This document shows, piece after piece, positions 1 through 6,281 of a DNA stretch of 14,225 bases. Location: assembly GCA_964483175.1 (NCBI GenBank), contig CAZAAT010000059.1:1-14225 (forward strand), read 5' to 3'. Origin of the DNA: JAAYHC01 sp964483175. Lineage in GTDB: Bacteria > Bacillota > UBA5301. A program made the translations under genes and the position numbers. Position 1 is the first letter of the stretch. The number at the start of each line of letters is the position of its first letter. The notes beneath the pieces are model-generated. The model ran no database searches, was not told the DNA's origin, and saw only the letters and a list, made by a program, of their open reading frames with translations.

Positions 1-537
1 AAGCGAAGATTTACCGCTGCCACTCAGGCCGGTTACCGCGTCAAGCTCTTCTTCGCTGACAGTGACCACTTCGCCCAAGGAGCTCAAAACTCTTTTTGCC
101 TGATCCAGATGGTTCGGCTCGACGCTGGTACCCCCGGCAATCGCGGTTATACCAGCTCCGATTGTGGCTGGAGTATTTGGCATCGCCCGTACAACTAGGG
201 CCCCATCCGGCAATAACGCTTCGAGACTGGCAATCCGTACACCCGCTGCAATAGAAACCAATAAACAGTTGACTGGCCAAGTGTTAGCAATATCTGTTAA
301 GACCTCGGGGGCCAGCCAGGGTTTCACCGCCAAGACGACCAAATCAGCATCGATAATAGCCTCCGGTGCCGAAGTTGAAACTCCGACTCCATACTGCTCT
401 TTAACCTCCGCAAGCTTATTTTGGTCAATATCTACGGCGATGATCTCGTCTGCGCGACCCGGGTCTAGCTTGAGCAAGCCTTCGAGCACCGCATGACCCA
501 TAACGCCTGTCCCAATAATGACTACCCGCTCTCCCAA
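1..537 (-). CDS. proC: Pyrroline-5-carboxylate reductase-like protein (ProC), C-terminus outside the window
   Basis: Family role: NADPH-dependent reduction of pyrroline-5-carboxylate to proline in the cytoplasm. The visible 179 codons begin with a Rossmann fold: ERVVIIGTGVMGHAVLEGLL near residues 4-23, an acidic strand end (IIAVDID), VVLAVKPW, then VVRAMPNTPATIGAGITAI, the typical ProC signature. The reading frame stays open to base 1, so roughly the last third is missing. I chose a TTG start because AGGGAGGGAAT lies just upstream with 6 nt spacing and no ATG precedes the Rossmann strand; the first in-frame ATG falls inside GTGVMGH. The last visible residues read DAVTGLSGSGKSSL, where the family normally has SGSGPAY, so the active-site loop is altered. 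It follows sepF by 17 nt and is probably co-transcribed with it. The fold is confident; reductase activity is less so because of the altered loop. Confidence 0.85.
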   Translation of the reverse strand, partial: MGERVVIIGTGVMGHAVLEGLLKLDPGRADEIIAVDIDQNKLAEVKEQYGVGVSTSAPEAIIDADLVVLAVKPWLAPEVLTDIANTWPVNCLLVSIAAGVRIASLEALLPDGALVVRAMPNTPATIGAGITAIAGGTSVEPNHLDQAKRVLSSLGEVVTVSEEELDAVTGLSGSGKSSL

Positions 538-554
538 CAGATTCCCTCCCTAAT

Positions 555-1025
555 TTACTTATTTAGCCAGTCCAACTCAGGGTCGAGACTTAACAAATCT
601 AAATCTGCTGAGATATTAACGCCTTTGGGGGTCAGCAGATAAATCGCATCTTCGACCTTGGCAATCCGACCATCAATCGCAAAAATTACTCCGCACAAAA
701 AATCTAAGATCCGCTGGGCCATTTGGGGAGCCGAGCGTCTGAGGTTAATCACCACCGGCACATCTGATCGTAAGTTAGCGACAACCTCCGGGACTTCATC
801 AAAGTCGACAAGCTCACTGAGAGCGATCTTGGTGAGTCCGTCCTCTTGGTCGGGTTTACCCGGGAACGAGATCAAGCGTCCCCGTGAGGCTTTGGGCTCA
901 GGATTGGCTCGCAGAACCGGTCTGGTCGGTCGCTCAGTGAACCGGTCATAGGTACTAAAACCTTCCTCAAGCTCCTCATCTTCTACGCCCATCAAATTTA
1001 GCAGCTTATCCAACAAGTTAGCCAT
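555..1025 (-). CDS. sepF: Cell division protein SepF
   Basis: SepF is a peripheral membrane protein that binds the FtsZ C-terminus, anchors and bundles FtsZ filaments, and takes part in septum formation. The 156-residue product has the family layout: an N-terminal amphipathic helix (MANLLDKLLNLMGV) suited to membrane binding, an acidic and then basic low-complexity linker (about residues 15-60), and a C-terminal SepF domain (about 65-145). That domain includes VVINLRRSAPQMAQRILDFL and GVIFAIDGRIAKVEDAIYLLTPKGVNI. The ATG is preceded by AGGAGG with about 8 nt spacing. The gene lies between yggS (16 nt upstream) and the proC-like gene (17 nt downstream), the usual arrangement in the Gram-positive division cluster. 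Length is typical. Confidence 0.95.
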   Translation of the reverse strand: MANLLDKLLNLMGVEDEELEEGFSTYDRFTERPTRPVLRANPEPKASRGRLISFPGKPDQEDGLTKIALSELVDFDEVPEVVANLRSDVPVVINLRRSAPQMAQRILDFLCGVIFAIDGRIAKVEDAIYLLTPKGVNISADLDLLSLDPELDWLNK

Positions 1026-1041
1026 CTAATTTTCCTCCTAA

Positions 1042-1749
1042 TTACCGACGCGGCCCGAATATACCTTCTCCAATACGAACTAAGGTTGAACCCTCAGCAA
1101 TCGCTGCGGTAAAATCACCGGTCATTCCCATTGACAAGATCTCCATGGCGACGTTGGGAAGTCTGAGCTCCGAAATCTTTGCCGCTAGCTCTCGTAATTT
1201 TGCAAAATACGGCCGGGCGTGGTCAGCCTGTGCGACTATTGGGGCCACGGTCATTAAACCTTTAATGGCCAGATGTGAACAGCCAGCCAATTGCTCAATC
1301 AAATCAGTAGCTTGGTCCGGATAAACCCCGCCCTTAGAAGGTTCTTCGCCAATATTAACCTCAATCAAAACTTCAATTTTACGGCCTTGTTCGCACCCTA
1401 AGCGATTGAGCGTCTCCGCCAATGCTAGGCGATCCACCGAGTGAATTAAAGCAGCAAACTCAGTTGCTTTCCTGGCTTTATTACGCTGTAATTGGCCAAG
1501 ATAATGCCAGTTCACATCGGCCGGAACGGCAGAAATTTTAGTCAACGCCTCCTGCACCCGATTTTCACCAAAGTTACGCACTCCGAAGTGGTAGGCCGCC
1601 AGAATAGCATCTATCTCCTGATTTTTGCTCACCGCGACCAGGGTGACCTCTGACGGGTCACGGCCGGCCCGGACCGCAGCTGTCGCTATCTGATCCTGAA
1701 TGCGCTCAATTGCCTCGCCAATTTGAACTGTTCTTTCTGATGTAAACAT
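1042..1749 (-). CDS. yggS: YggS/YlmE/PROSC family PLP-binding protein
   Basis: Family role: a pyridoxal-5'-phosphate carrier and homeostasis protein with an alanine-racemase-like TIM barrel but no known racemase activity. The 235-residue product carries the PLP lysine at about K42 (LVAVSKNQ), FGENRVQE near residue 60, WHYLGQLQRNK at 81-91, HSVD near 103, IEVNIGEEPSKGG at 129-141, GLMTVAP at 164-170, and the phosphate-binding end LSMGMTGDF...STLVRIGEGIFG. The residue after SK is Asn where Thr is common; this is minor. The ATG is 2 nt past the PhoH stop codon, with only a weak AGG upstream, so translation is probably coupled to the preceding gene. A neighbour of sepF in many Firmicutes. Length is normal. 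Confidence 0.95.
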   Translation of the reverse strand: MFTSERTVQIGEAIERIQDQIATAAVRAGRDPSEVTLVAVSKNQEIDAILAAYHFGVRNFGENRVQEALTKISAVPADVNWHYLGQLQRNKARKATEFAALIHSVDRLALAETLNRLGCEQGRKIEVLIEVNIGEEPSKGGVYPDQATDLIEQLAGCSHLAIKGLMTVAPIVAQADHARPYFAKLRELAAKISELRLPNVAMEILSMGMTGDFTAAIAEGSTLVRIGEGIFGPRR

Positions 1750-1751
1750 AA

Positions 1752-3077
1752 TTATAAAACCTGTGCAGCCATCTCGGCTAGCGCTGAACGCTCACCTCTC
1801 GTTAAGGTAATATGAGCCGCACCAACATAATCTTTAAACCGTTCTACAACATAGGTCAAGCCATTACTATTTGCATCGAGGTATGGGTTGTCGATCTGAT
1901 AGGGATCACCCGTCAAGACTATTTTGGTCCCTTCTCCGACACGTGTAATAACTGTTTTAACCTCGTGCGGGGTAAGGTTTTGGGCTTCATCAAGTATAAA
2001 ATACTGCCCGGGAATAGAGCGCCCGCGAATATAAGTTAAAGCTTCGATATCAAGCAGATCAATTTCCTTTAAGTGCTGGATGAATGAATCAAGTTTCTCC
2101 CCTCGATCTCGGTTGCCGAAGATTAACTCCAAATTGTCATATAACGGCTGCATCCATGGGCGCAATTTTTCATCAACATCACCAGGTAGAAAACCTAAAT
2201 CGTTGCCCATCGGTACGACCGGCCGGGAAATTAGTAGTTTTCGATAGGCCTTTTCCTCTAATACCTTTTCAATGCCTGCAGCAAGGGCGAGTAAAGTCTT
2301 GCCGGTACCAGCTTGCCCTACCAGAGTAACTAGCTGAATATTTTCGTCGAGCAAGGCCTCCAAAGCAAACTTTTGCTCCCGATTGCGCGCCCGGATCCCC
2401 GAAAGATCAGCATGATGGTATCGTAGAGGCAAAATCCTTTTTTGAGTAAGATCAACCTTGGCCAGAGCCGTTTGTGACCGCCCTGCATTATCCTGAAGCA
2501 TCAAAAACTGATTGGCGAATAATTCCTCTGCCAACTCGTCTAGGTCTAGATAGCCCTGGCGAAAAAAGGTATCGATAACCGCCGGGGAAGTTTCAATTGT
2601 TTTGAAGCCGGTATATAGTTCATCAATGTTAACCTTATTGGTCTCGTAATCTTCTGCCAAAAGACCAAGTGCATCAGCCTTAATGCGCATATTAATATCC
2701 TTGGTAACCAGAATAACCGGCTTTTTCACCTGATCATCCTGTTGCAAATTGGCAGCCACAGCAATAATCCGATTGTCATTGTTTATTCGGTCGCAATTAA
2801 GCGGGAAACTCGGAAGATCCTGGTGGTTTAGTTCGATCTTTAACATCCCACCTTGACCGTTATCAACACCTTGGTTCAAGCGCCCTTGCGAGCGCAAATC
2901 GTCCAAATACCGAGATACCATGCGTGCACTTCGGCCGATTTGATCAGATTTGCGCTTTTGCCCATCGATTTCTTCGATTACAGCGATTGGAATTATTACA
3001 TCATTATCTTGAAACGCAAATATTGATTGCGGATCATGCAGTAATACGCTGGTATCCAGCACAAACGTTTTTTTCAT
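1752..3077 (-). CDS. PIN domain-PhoH family ATPase (YlaK-like)
   Basis: A two-domain protein of 441 residues. The N-terminal PIN-type nuclease domain (about 1-150) shows acidic residues in FVLDTSVLLHDP (D8), IAVIEEIDG (E35), NDNRI (D101) and LVTKDINM (D127). The C-terminal PhoH ATPase domain (about 225-441) has Walker A GQAGTGKT at 254-261, Walker B FILDEAQNL at 360-368 and a sensor-like KIVLTGDPYQID. The family belongs to RNA-associated PIN-PhoH (PhoH2/YlaK-type) ATPases; some members are reported to unwind and cleave RNA, and the role of this one is inferred. The ATG has GGGAGG about 10 nt upstream. The gene lies 22 nt after the HlyD-like gene and 2 nt before yggS, so it is probably in the same transcript. 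PhoH is an uncommon member of this neighbourhood. Both domains look intact. Confidence 0.93.
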   Translation of the reverse strand: MKKTFVLDTSVLLHDPQSIFAFQDNDVIIPIAVIEEIDGQKRKSDQIGRSARMVSRYLDDLRSQGRLNQGVDNGQGGMLKIELNHQDLPSFPLNCDRINNDNRIIAVAANLQQDDQVKKPVILVTKDINMRIKADALGLLAEDYETNKVNIDELYTGFKTIETSPAVIDTFFRQGYLDLDELAEELFANQFLMLQDNAGRSQTALAKVDLTQKRILPLRYHHADLSGIRARNREQKFALEALLDENIQLVTLVGQAGTGKTLLALAAGIEKVLEEKAYRKLLISRPVVPMGNDLGFLPGDVDEKLRPWMQPLYDNLELIFGNRDRGEKLDSFIQHLKEIDLLDIEALTYIRGRSIPGQYFILDEAQNLTPHEVKTVITRVGEGTKIVLTGDPYQIDNPYLDANSNGLTYVVERFKDYVGAAHITLTRGERSALAEMAAQVL

Positions 3078-3099
3078 TTACCCAATTCCTCCCGGTTAG

Positions 3100-4182
3100 T
3101 TACAAGATCACACGAGTCCCCTCGGCCAGACCGTCAACGATCGCATTTTCAGCATCTTTGACAATAACGCGTACGGGTTTGGAGACAACGCCACCAAACC
3201 CCTTAACATAAACCTGATACCCAGTATTTGTTGGCTTTAACGCCCGGACGGGAACACGTATACCTTCATGATATTCAGTCACCACTGTTAATTCCGACCA
3301 TCGTTGTTTGCTAAAAAATGGCTGATAGTCCGGAATAAACAACGCCACCCGCAAAAAATCAGGGTAAGCAGCTAATTTTTCAACTTTGGCATCCCAGAGC
3401 TCGCGGCCGGCTTCGGCAAAGCCTACTTTAATCTTTTTCCCCACTGAGACCTTAGCATCGATCGGTAAGTCTGCGACTACCCAAAACTGCAAAGTATCGA
3501 TGATTTTTACCAGAGGCTTGTCCGCTTCGACCACTCGGTTACGCATGGTCTGCAGGGGTTTCTTCGGTACCTTGGGAAATGAGGCGAGCGGTTGCGGCAT
3601 TTTTAGTAGATTATCAATGGCAACCATCGGCCCCGGACTTTCCAAACCATCAACATAAAAAGCCACCTCACCGGCTGTGGAGGCTACAATCTCGATCCGA
3701 CAAGCTTTCAGCTCATCGGCTATTTCGGCCAGACGTTTTCTGATGGCCTCTTCCTCATCTGCCATTGCATTCGGAATAGTAGCCTGGTTAGTGCCGGTTG
3801 GTTTATTAAGCGGATTGCGTGTTAAGATGTCTTCTAGGCGCCGTTGGAGTAAGTCTTGTTCGCGAGCCAAAAACCTTGCATACTCGTTATCGGTTACTAT
3901 AGCAACCACTTTATTGGCAGGTACCCTAACCCCCTCGGAAACTAGCTGGTCCACCTGCCCGCCGATCGGAGAGTTTAGCACTACCTCTTCGCGCAAAGCT
4001 ATACCAATCGCAGAGTATGTGGTTTCGACCGTGCCAATTTTGGCCGATACACTTGGACGGAGAATCCGCCAATCCTGAGTGATCAACCAACCGATCGTTG
4101 CCACCAGAACGATAATCAAGCTAACAAAAGTCAATAAAACAAACCCTGGGCTTCTCTTAATACTTGAACGGGGTAATGGCAT
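3100..4182 (-). CDS. HlyD-like membrane-anchored protein (orphan periplasmic-adaptor fold)
   Basis: A 360-residue protein with one N-terminal membrane anchor (about residues 14-34, LLTFVSLIIVLVATIGWLIT) preceded by a basic tail (PRSSIKRS), so most of it should be extracytoplasmic. After the anchor comes half of a biotinyl-lipoyl-like barrel-sandwich (about 62-92, NSPIGGQVDQLVSEGVRVPANKVVAIV), a helical charged segment suited to a hairpin coiled coil (about 100-165), the second lipoyl half (STAGEVAFYVDGLE) and a beta-barrel-rich C-terminus. These match HlyD/AcrA-type adaptor proteins. No ABC, RND or MFS partner and no outer-membrane channel is encoded nearby, so efflux is unproven. Related genes sit beside yggS-sepF in Desulfotomaculum-like Firmicutes (recalled, not searched). 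It is probably the first gene of the 4182-to-1 transcript. The ATG has AAAGG about 10 nt upstream. Confidence 0.8.
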   Translation of the reverse strand: MPLPRSSIKRSPGFVLLTFVSLIIVLVATIGWLITQDWRILRPSVSAKIGTVETTYSAIGIALREEVVLNSPIGGQVDQLVSEGVRVPANKVVAIVTDNEYARFLAREQDLLQRRLEDILTRNPLNKPTGTNQATIPNAMADEEEAIRKRLAEIADELKACRIEIVASTAGEVAFYVDGLESPGPMVAIDNLLKMPQPLASFPKVPKKPLQTMRNRVVEADKPLVKIIDTLQFWVVADLPIDAKVSVGKKIKVGFAEAGRELWDAKVEKLAAYPDFLRVALFIPDYQPFFSKQRWSELTVVTEYHEGIRVPVRALKPTNTGYQVYVKGFGGVVSKPVRVIVKDAENAIVDGLAEGTRVIL

Positions 4183-4279
4183 GAATTCTCAACCTTTAAT
4201 GATCGTCTGTAAAAATTTCAACAATCAAGCACATTATTCCTGTCCCGACAATTCAATCGTAGCAAAGCCGAAATTTTTA
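4183..4279 (-). other. Leader region before the HlyD-like gene
   Basis: About 100 bp between the preceding terminator hairpin and the HlyD-like start codon. Any promoter for the HlyD-PhoH-yggS-sepF-proC run should lie here. I could not find a convincing -35/-10 pair: TTGAAA followed 15 nt later by ATTAAA is the best, but its spacing is short. The region is A/T-rich and holds a 10-bp inverted repeat (4210-4219 and 4270-4279). Confidence 0.3.
4210..4279. repeat. 10-bp A/T-rich inverted repeat with 50-nt spacer
   Basis: TAAAAATTTC at 4210-4219 is the exact reverse complement of GAAATTTTTA at 4270-4279. The second arm coincides with the U-rich tail of the terminator of the CBS-ACT gene. The repeat brackets the likely promoter region of the HlyD-like gene. 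It could be an operator pair or chance in A/T-rich DNA; the low complexity makes chance realistic. Confidence 0.35.
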
Positions 4280-4304
4280 AAGCCGCAGGTTTTAGCTGCG
4301 GCTT
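4280..4304 (-). terminator. Rho-independent terminator after the CBS-ACT gene
   Basis: AGCCGCAG (4281-4288) pairs perfectly with CTGCGGCT (4296-4303) around a 7-nt loop, with one more A-T pair outside. Read on the minus strand, the stem begins 6 nt after the CBS-ACT stop codon and is followed by TTTAAAAATTT, an imperfect U tract. Position and G+C-rich stem fit an intrinsic terminator; the broken U tract lowers certainty. On the plus strand no U tract follows. Confidence 0.7.
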
Positions 4305-4310
4305 AGCTCT

Positions 4311-4955
4311 TTAACCAAGGTTTGAGACATGTGAAACACTGTAACCGTGTTCTTGTAGCTCTTGTATTAATTGATCGGCAGTATCTACTGCCAGGCGGAC
4401 CACGATGCTAGCCCGACCTTCTGGTAAACCAGTAAAAGTAGCCAACGAGATGATGTTGATCCCCGTTTTATAGATTAAGCCGGTAAGCTCGGCCAGTACC
4501 CCAGGGTGGTCTTCTACCTCCAAGGCAACCCGAATCCCAGCTCTGCGCAAACCCATTGATTCAATGAAAGCATCAAAAATATTTGTCTCAGTAATAATCC
4601 CTACTAATTTCCCTTCGTGTACAACCGGAAGCCCGCCAATCTGATTTTCTCTCATGATCAAGGCGGCTTCTTCAAGCGTAGCCTCTGAGTCGACAACAAT
4701 TGGTTGAGTCGACATAGCATCTTTAACAGTCATCTTCGCTAGCAAATAATTAAGTTCATAGACGCTCAAAGACGTAGCTGGGGAGGGAGAAACTCTGATC
4801 AAATCCATTTCGGTGACTATACCCACCAATTTAGTCCCATCCATGACCGGTAAACGCCGAATTTTATGCTTGCGCATCAGCTCGAGAGCCTCAAGTACAT
4901 TAGTCTCGGGACTTACCGTGATCACATCAGAGGACATCTTATCCTTAACAAACAT
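4311..4955 (-). CDS. CBS-CBS-ACT domain protein (AcuB-like)
   Basis: A soluble 214-residue protein with two CBS domains and a C-terminal ACT domain. CBS1 covers about residues 1-57 (MFVKDKMSSDVITVSPETNV...IRRLPVMDGTKLVGIVTEMDL), CBS2 about 75-130 (VKDAMSTQPIVVDSEATL...IGGLPVVHEGKLVGIITETNIF), and ACT about 138-205 (RVALEVEDHPGVLAELTGLIYKTGINIISL). Such proteins are thought to sense adenine nucleotides (CBS) and a small metabolite, often an amino acid (ACT); AcuB was named from the acetoin-utilisation locus, but no acetoin genes are here. An upstream in-frame ATG at 4970 would place GGAGGTG inside the coding region. Starting at ATG 4955 puts that Shine-Dalgarno sequence 6 nt upstream and begins the protein with the family-typical MFVKDKM, so I chose it. 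Ligand and target are unknown. Confidence 0.9.
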   Translation of the reverse strand: MFVKDKMSSDVITVSPETNVLEALELMRKHKIRRLPVMDGTKLVGIVTEMDLIRVSPSPATSLSVYELNYLLAKMTVKDAMSTQPIVVDSEATLEEAALIMRENQIGGLPVVHEGKLVGIITETNIFDAFIESMGLRRAGIRVALEVEDHPGVLAELTGLIYKTGINIISLATFTGLPEGRASIVVRLAVDTADQLIQELQEHGYSVSHVSNLG

Positions 4956-4982
4956 CACTTTCACCTCCATAAGTCGTTCTGT

Positions 4983-4990
4983 GTTATATA
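4983..4990 (-). promoter_or_regulatory. Possible -10 element before the CBS-ACT gene
   Basis: TATATAAC on the minus strand lies 27 nt upstream of the chosen start in the 83-nt gap after the Na/Pi gene, a suitable distance for a sigma-A -10 box. No good -35 box occurs 16-18 nt further upstream, and I saw no terminator after the Na/Pi gene, so co-transcription is equally possible. Confidence 0.2.
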
Positions 4991-5038
4991 TTCCTGCTAA
5001 AACCGAACAGTCCTGCCATTATTTGTCTTTATCTTGCA

Positions 5039-6001
5039 TTAATCCTCTCGTGGATGAATTAGCTCGGTGATTTGCAACAACGCTCCCGCTAGCCAGGGAA
5101 CAAAGGGCAAAACAGCTGTTGCCGTAACTAGATTAAAAATCGTGTGGGCATTGGCCAACTGGCGCCCAGGATCAACACTGGTTGCTAGCACAATCAGGCG
5201 CAATAAGCCTACAAATGGCAGAAACATGAGAACGCTGATGAGATTAAAGGCTAGATTAGAAAGGGCTGCCGCTTTGCCAGCTTTGGTCCCCCCAACCATC
5301 GCCAAAAGAGTTGTAAGCGAAGTACCTACATTGCTGCCAAGCATTGCATAGAGAGCTGCATCCAAACCAAGCTGCCCCTGTCGGAGCAAAGAGATGATAG
5401 AGGCTATTACCAATGAGCTGCTCTGCACCACAGCCGTTATCAAGAATCCCCCTGAAAAACCTTTGACGCTGCCGCCACCCATCCACGCGAGTACAGCGGC
5501 AAAACTAGGTAGGTAAGCTAAATTTTGTAACGCTATCTGCAACAATTCGAATCCGGTCAATAGCACACCTAGACCGCTTACCGCTAGGCCGGCAAATAAG
5601 AGTTGGCGTCGGCGCATTCGCAGGAAAAAGGATATTGTAGTGGAGCACAACCCGATCGCTAGCAGCCAGACAATACTCTCTCGCAAGGATAGGCTTATTA
5701 GCTGTGCTGTCACCGTAGTCCCGACATTAGCCCCCAGAGTTAACGCTACCGCATCTGCAATGGTCAAGACGCCCGAATTGACCAAACACACACCGATAAC
5801 AGTGACGGCACTGCTGCTCTGGACAACGCTGGTAAAAAGTGTCGAGAGCAAAAAAACTTGCCACAGGCGATTGTTGGTCACCGTGGTCAGTTGCTGTTTG
5901 AGCCGGCGGTTAAAGAGCTCGCCAAAGGCAAAAGATACGGTCTTTAAACCCAAGAAAAAACTGCCTATTCCACAGGCGAAGATAAGGCCGGCCCTCGTCA
6001 T
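5039..6001 (-). CDS. Na+/phosphate cotransporter family membrane protein, short form without PhoU domain
   Basis: A polytopic membrane protein of about 320 residues with the internal duplication of the NptA/PF02690-type Na/Pi cotransporter family. The first repeat has VVQSSSAVTVIG (about 60-70) and GANVGTTVTAQL (about 90-101). The second has VVQSSSLVIASI (about 192-203) and GSNVGTSLTTLL (about 222-233). QSSS and G-x-NVGT are the family's substrate/Na+ motifs. Hydrophobic segments alternate with short polar loops, the longest basic one being RMRRRQ near 130 (probably cytoplasmic). There is no C-terminal PhoU-like domain, unlike longer relatives. I chose ATG 6001; a TTG at 6004 is also possible and sits at better spacing from AGGGGTG. 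That Shine-Dalgarno sequence is partly buried in a hairpin. It follows the operon terminator after ylzJ, in a place where ftsK/spoIIIE often occurs. Phosphate as substrate is inferred from the family only. Confidence 0.88.
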   Translation of the reverse strand: MTRAGLIFACGIGSFFLGLKTVSFAFGELFNRRLKQQLTTVTNNRLWQVFLLSTLFTSVVQSSSAVTVIGVCLVNSGVLTIADAVALTLGANVGTTVTAQLISLSLRESIVWLLAIGLCSTTISFFLRMRRRQLLFAGLAVSGLGVLLTGFELLQIALQNLAYLPSFAAVLAWMGGGSVKGFSGGFLITAVVQSSSLVIASIISLLRQGQLGLDAALYAMLGSNVGTSLTTLLAMVGGTKAGKAAALSNLAFNLISVLMFLPFVGLLRLIVLATSVDPGRQLANAHTIFNLVTATAVLPFVPWLAGALLQITELIHPRED

Positions 6002-6013
6002 CAATAAATCACA

Positions 6014-6034
6014 CCCCTAGATGCTATTCTAGGG
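6014..6034 (-). promoter_or_regulatory. Hairpin covering the Shine-Dalgarno of the Na/Pi gene
   Basis: On the minus strand CCCTAGA (6034-6028) pairs with TCTAGGG (6021-6015) around a 6-nt loop. The second arm contains most of the AGGGG Shine-Dalgarno sequence (6018-6014), so the folded RNA would hide the ribosome binding site. It stands just after the ylzJ terminator and could instead be a second part of that terminator, but no U tract follows. Confidence 0.45.
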
Positions 6035-6040
6035 ATATGA

Positions 6041-6066
6041 TAAAAGGACGGCGCGCATGCCGTCCT
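6041..6066 (-). terminator. Rho-independent terminator of the dapB-ylzJ operon
   Basis: AGGACGGC (6045-6052) and GCCGTCCT (6059-6066) form a perfect 8-bp G+C-rich stem with a 6-nt loop. On the minus strand it is followed by TTTTATCAT. The stem begins at the first base of the ylzJ stop codon in the + orientation, so it immediately follows the last gene of the operon. Confidence 0.85.
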
Positions 6067-6281
6067 CAAAATGATTGGCGAATAACCGTGCCAGGCTGCA
6101 GGTCTGACCGCAGAAAAACCTGGGGATCCGAACTGATGAGTCGTTCGATTATTACTCCATCTTCCTCAGGGCATGGTCGCACACTCATCAAGACCCCTTG
6201 ATAAACAATTTCTTTAATGGCGATGTACTCTTCGTCTATGCCCTCTAATACGACTTCTTCTGGGATAATCGTATATAGCAC
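6066..6281 (-). CDS. ylzJ: YlzJ-like small protein
   Basis: A 71-residue protein of the YlzJ family (function unknown), recognised by the start LYTIIPEEVVLEG and by its place directly after tepA, as in Bacillus. It is acidic with no membrane segment; the C-terminal part reads VIIERLISSDPQVFLRSDLQPG. An ATG lies three codons further upstream (6290) but is directly adjacent to AAGGGGG with no spacer. The GTG at 6281 stands 9 nt from that Shine-Dalgarno sequence and gives the family-like N-terminus, so I chose it. The gene overlaps the 3' end of tepA by 68 nt in another frame and ends at the operon terminator. Confidence 0.85.
   Translation of the reverse strand: MLYTIIPEEVVLEGIDEEYIAIKEIVYQGVLMSVRPCPEEDGVIIERLISSDPQVFLRSDLQPGTVIRQSF

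Noticed and set aside
1..45. ATP-binding P-loop in the ProC-like protein
   Set aside because: The pattern matches Walker A, but it arises within a ProC helix-loop and no Walker B or P-loop fold surrounds it; reported only as an altered motif.
41..280. Minus-strand open frame inside the proC-like gene
   Set aside because: It is in a different frame from the clear ProC sequence, and its Cys/Ser/Arg-rich translation resembles no protein family.
4310..4955. Acetoin-utilisation operon suggested by the AcuB-like protein
   Set aside because: No acuA, acuC or acetoin dehydrogenase genes are present; CBS-ACT proteins occur in many settings.
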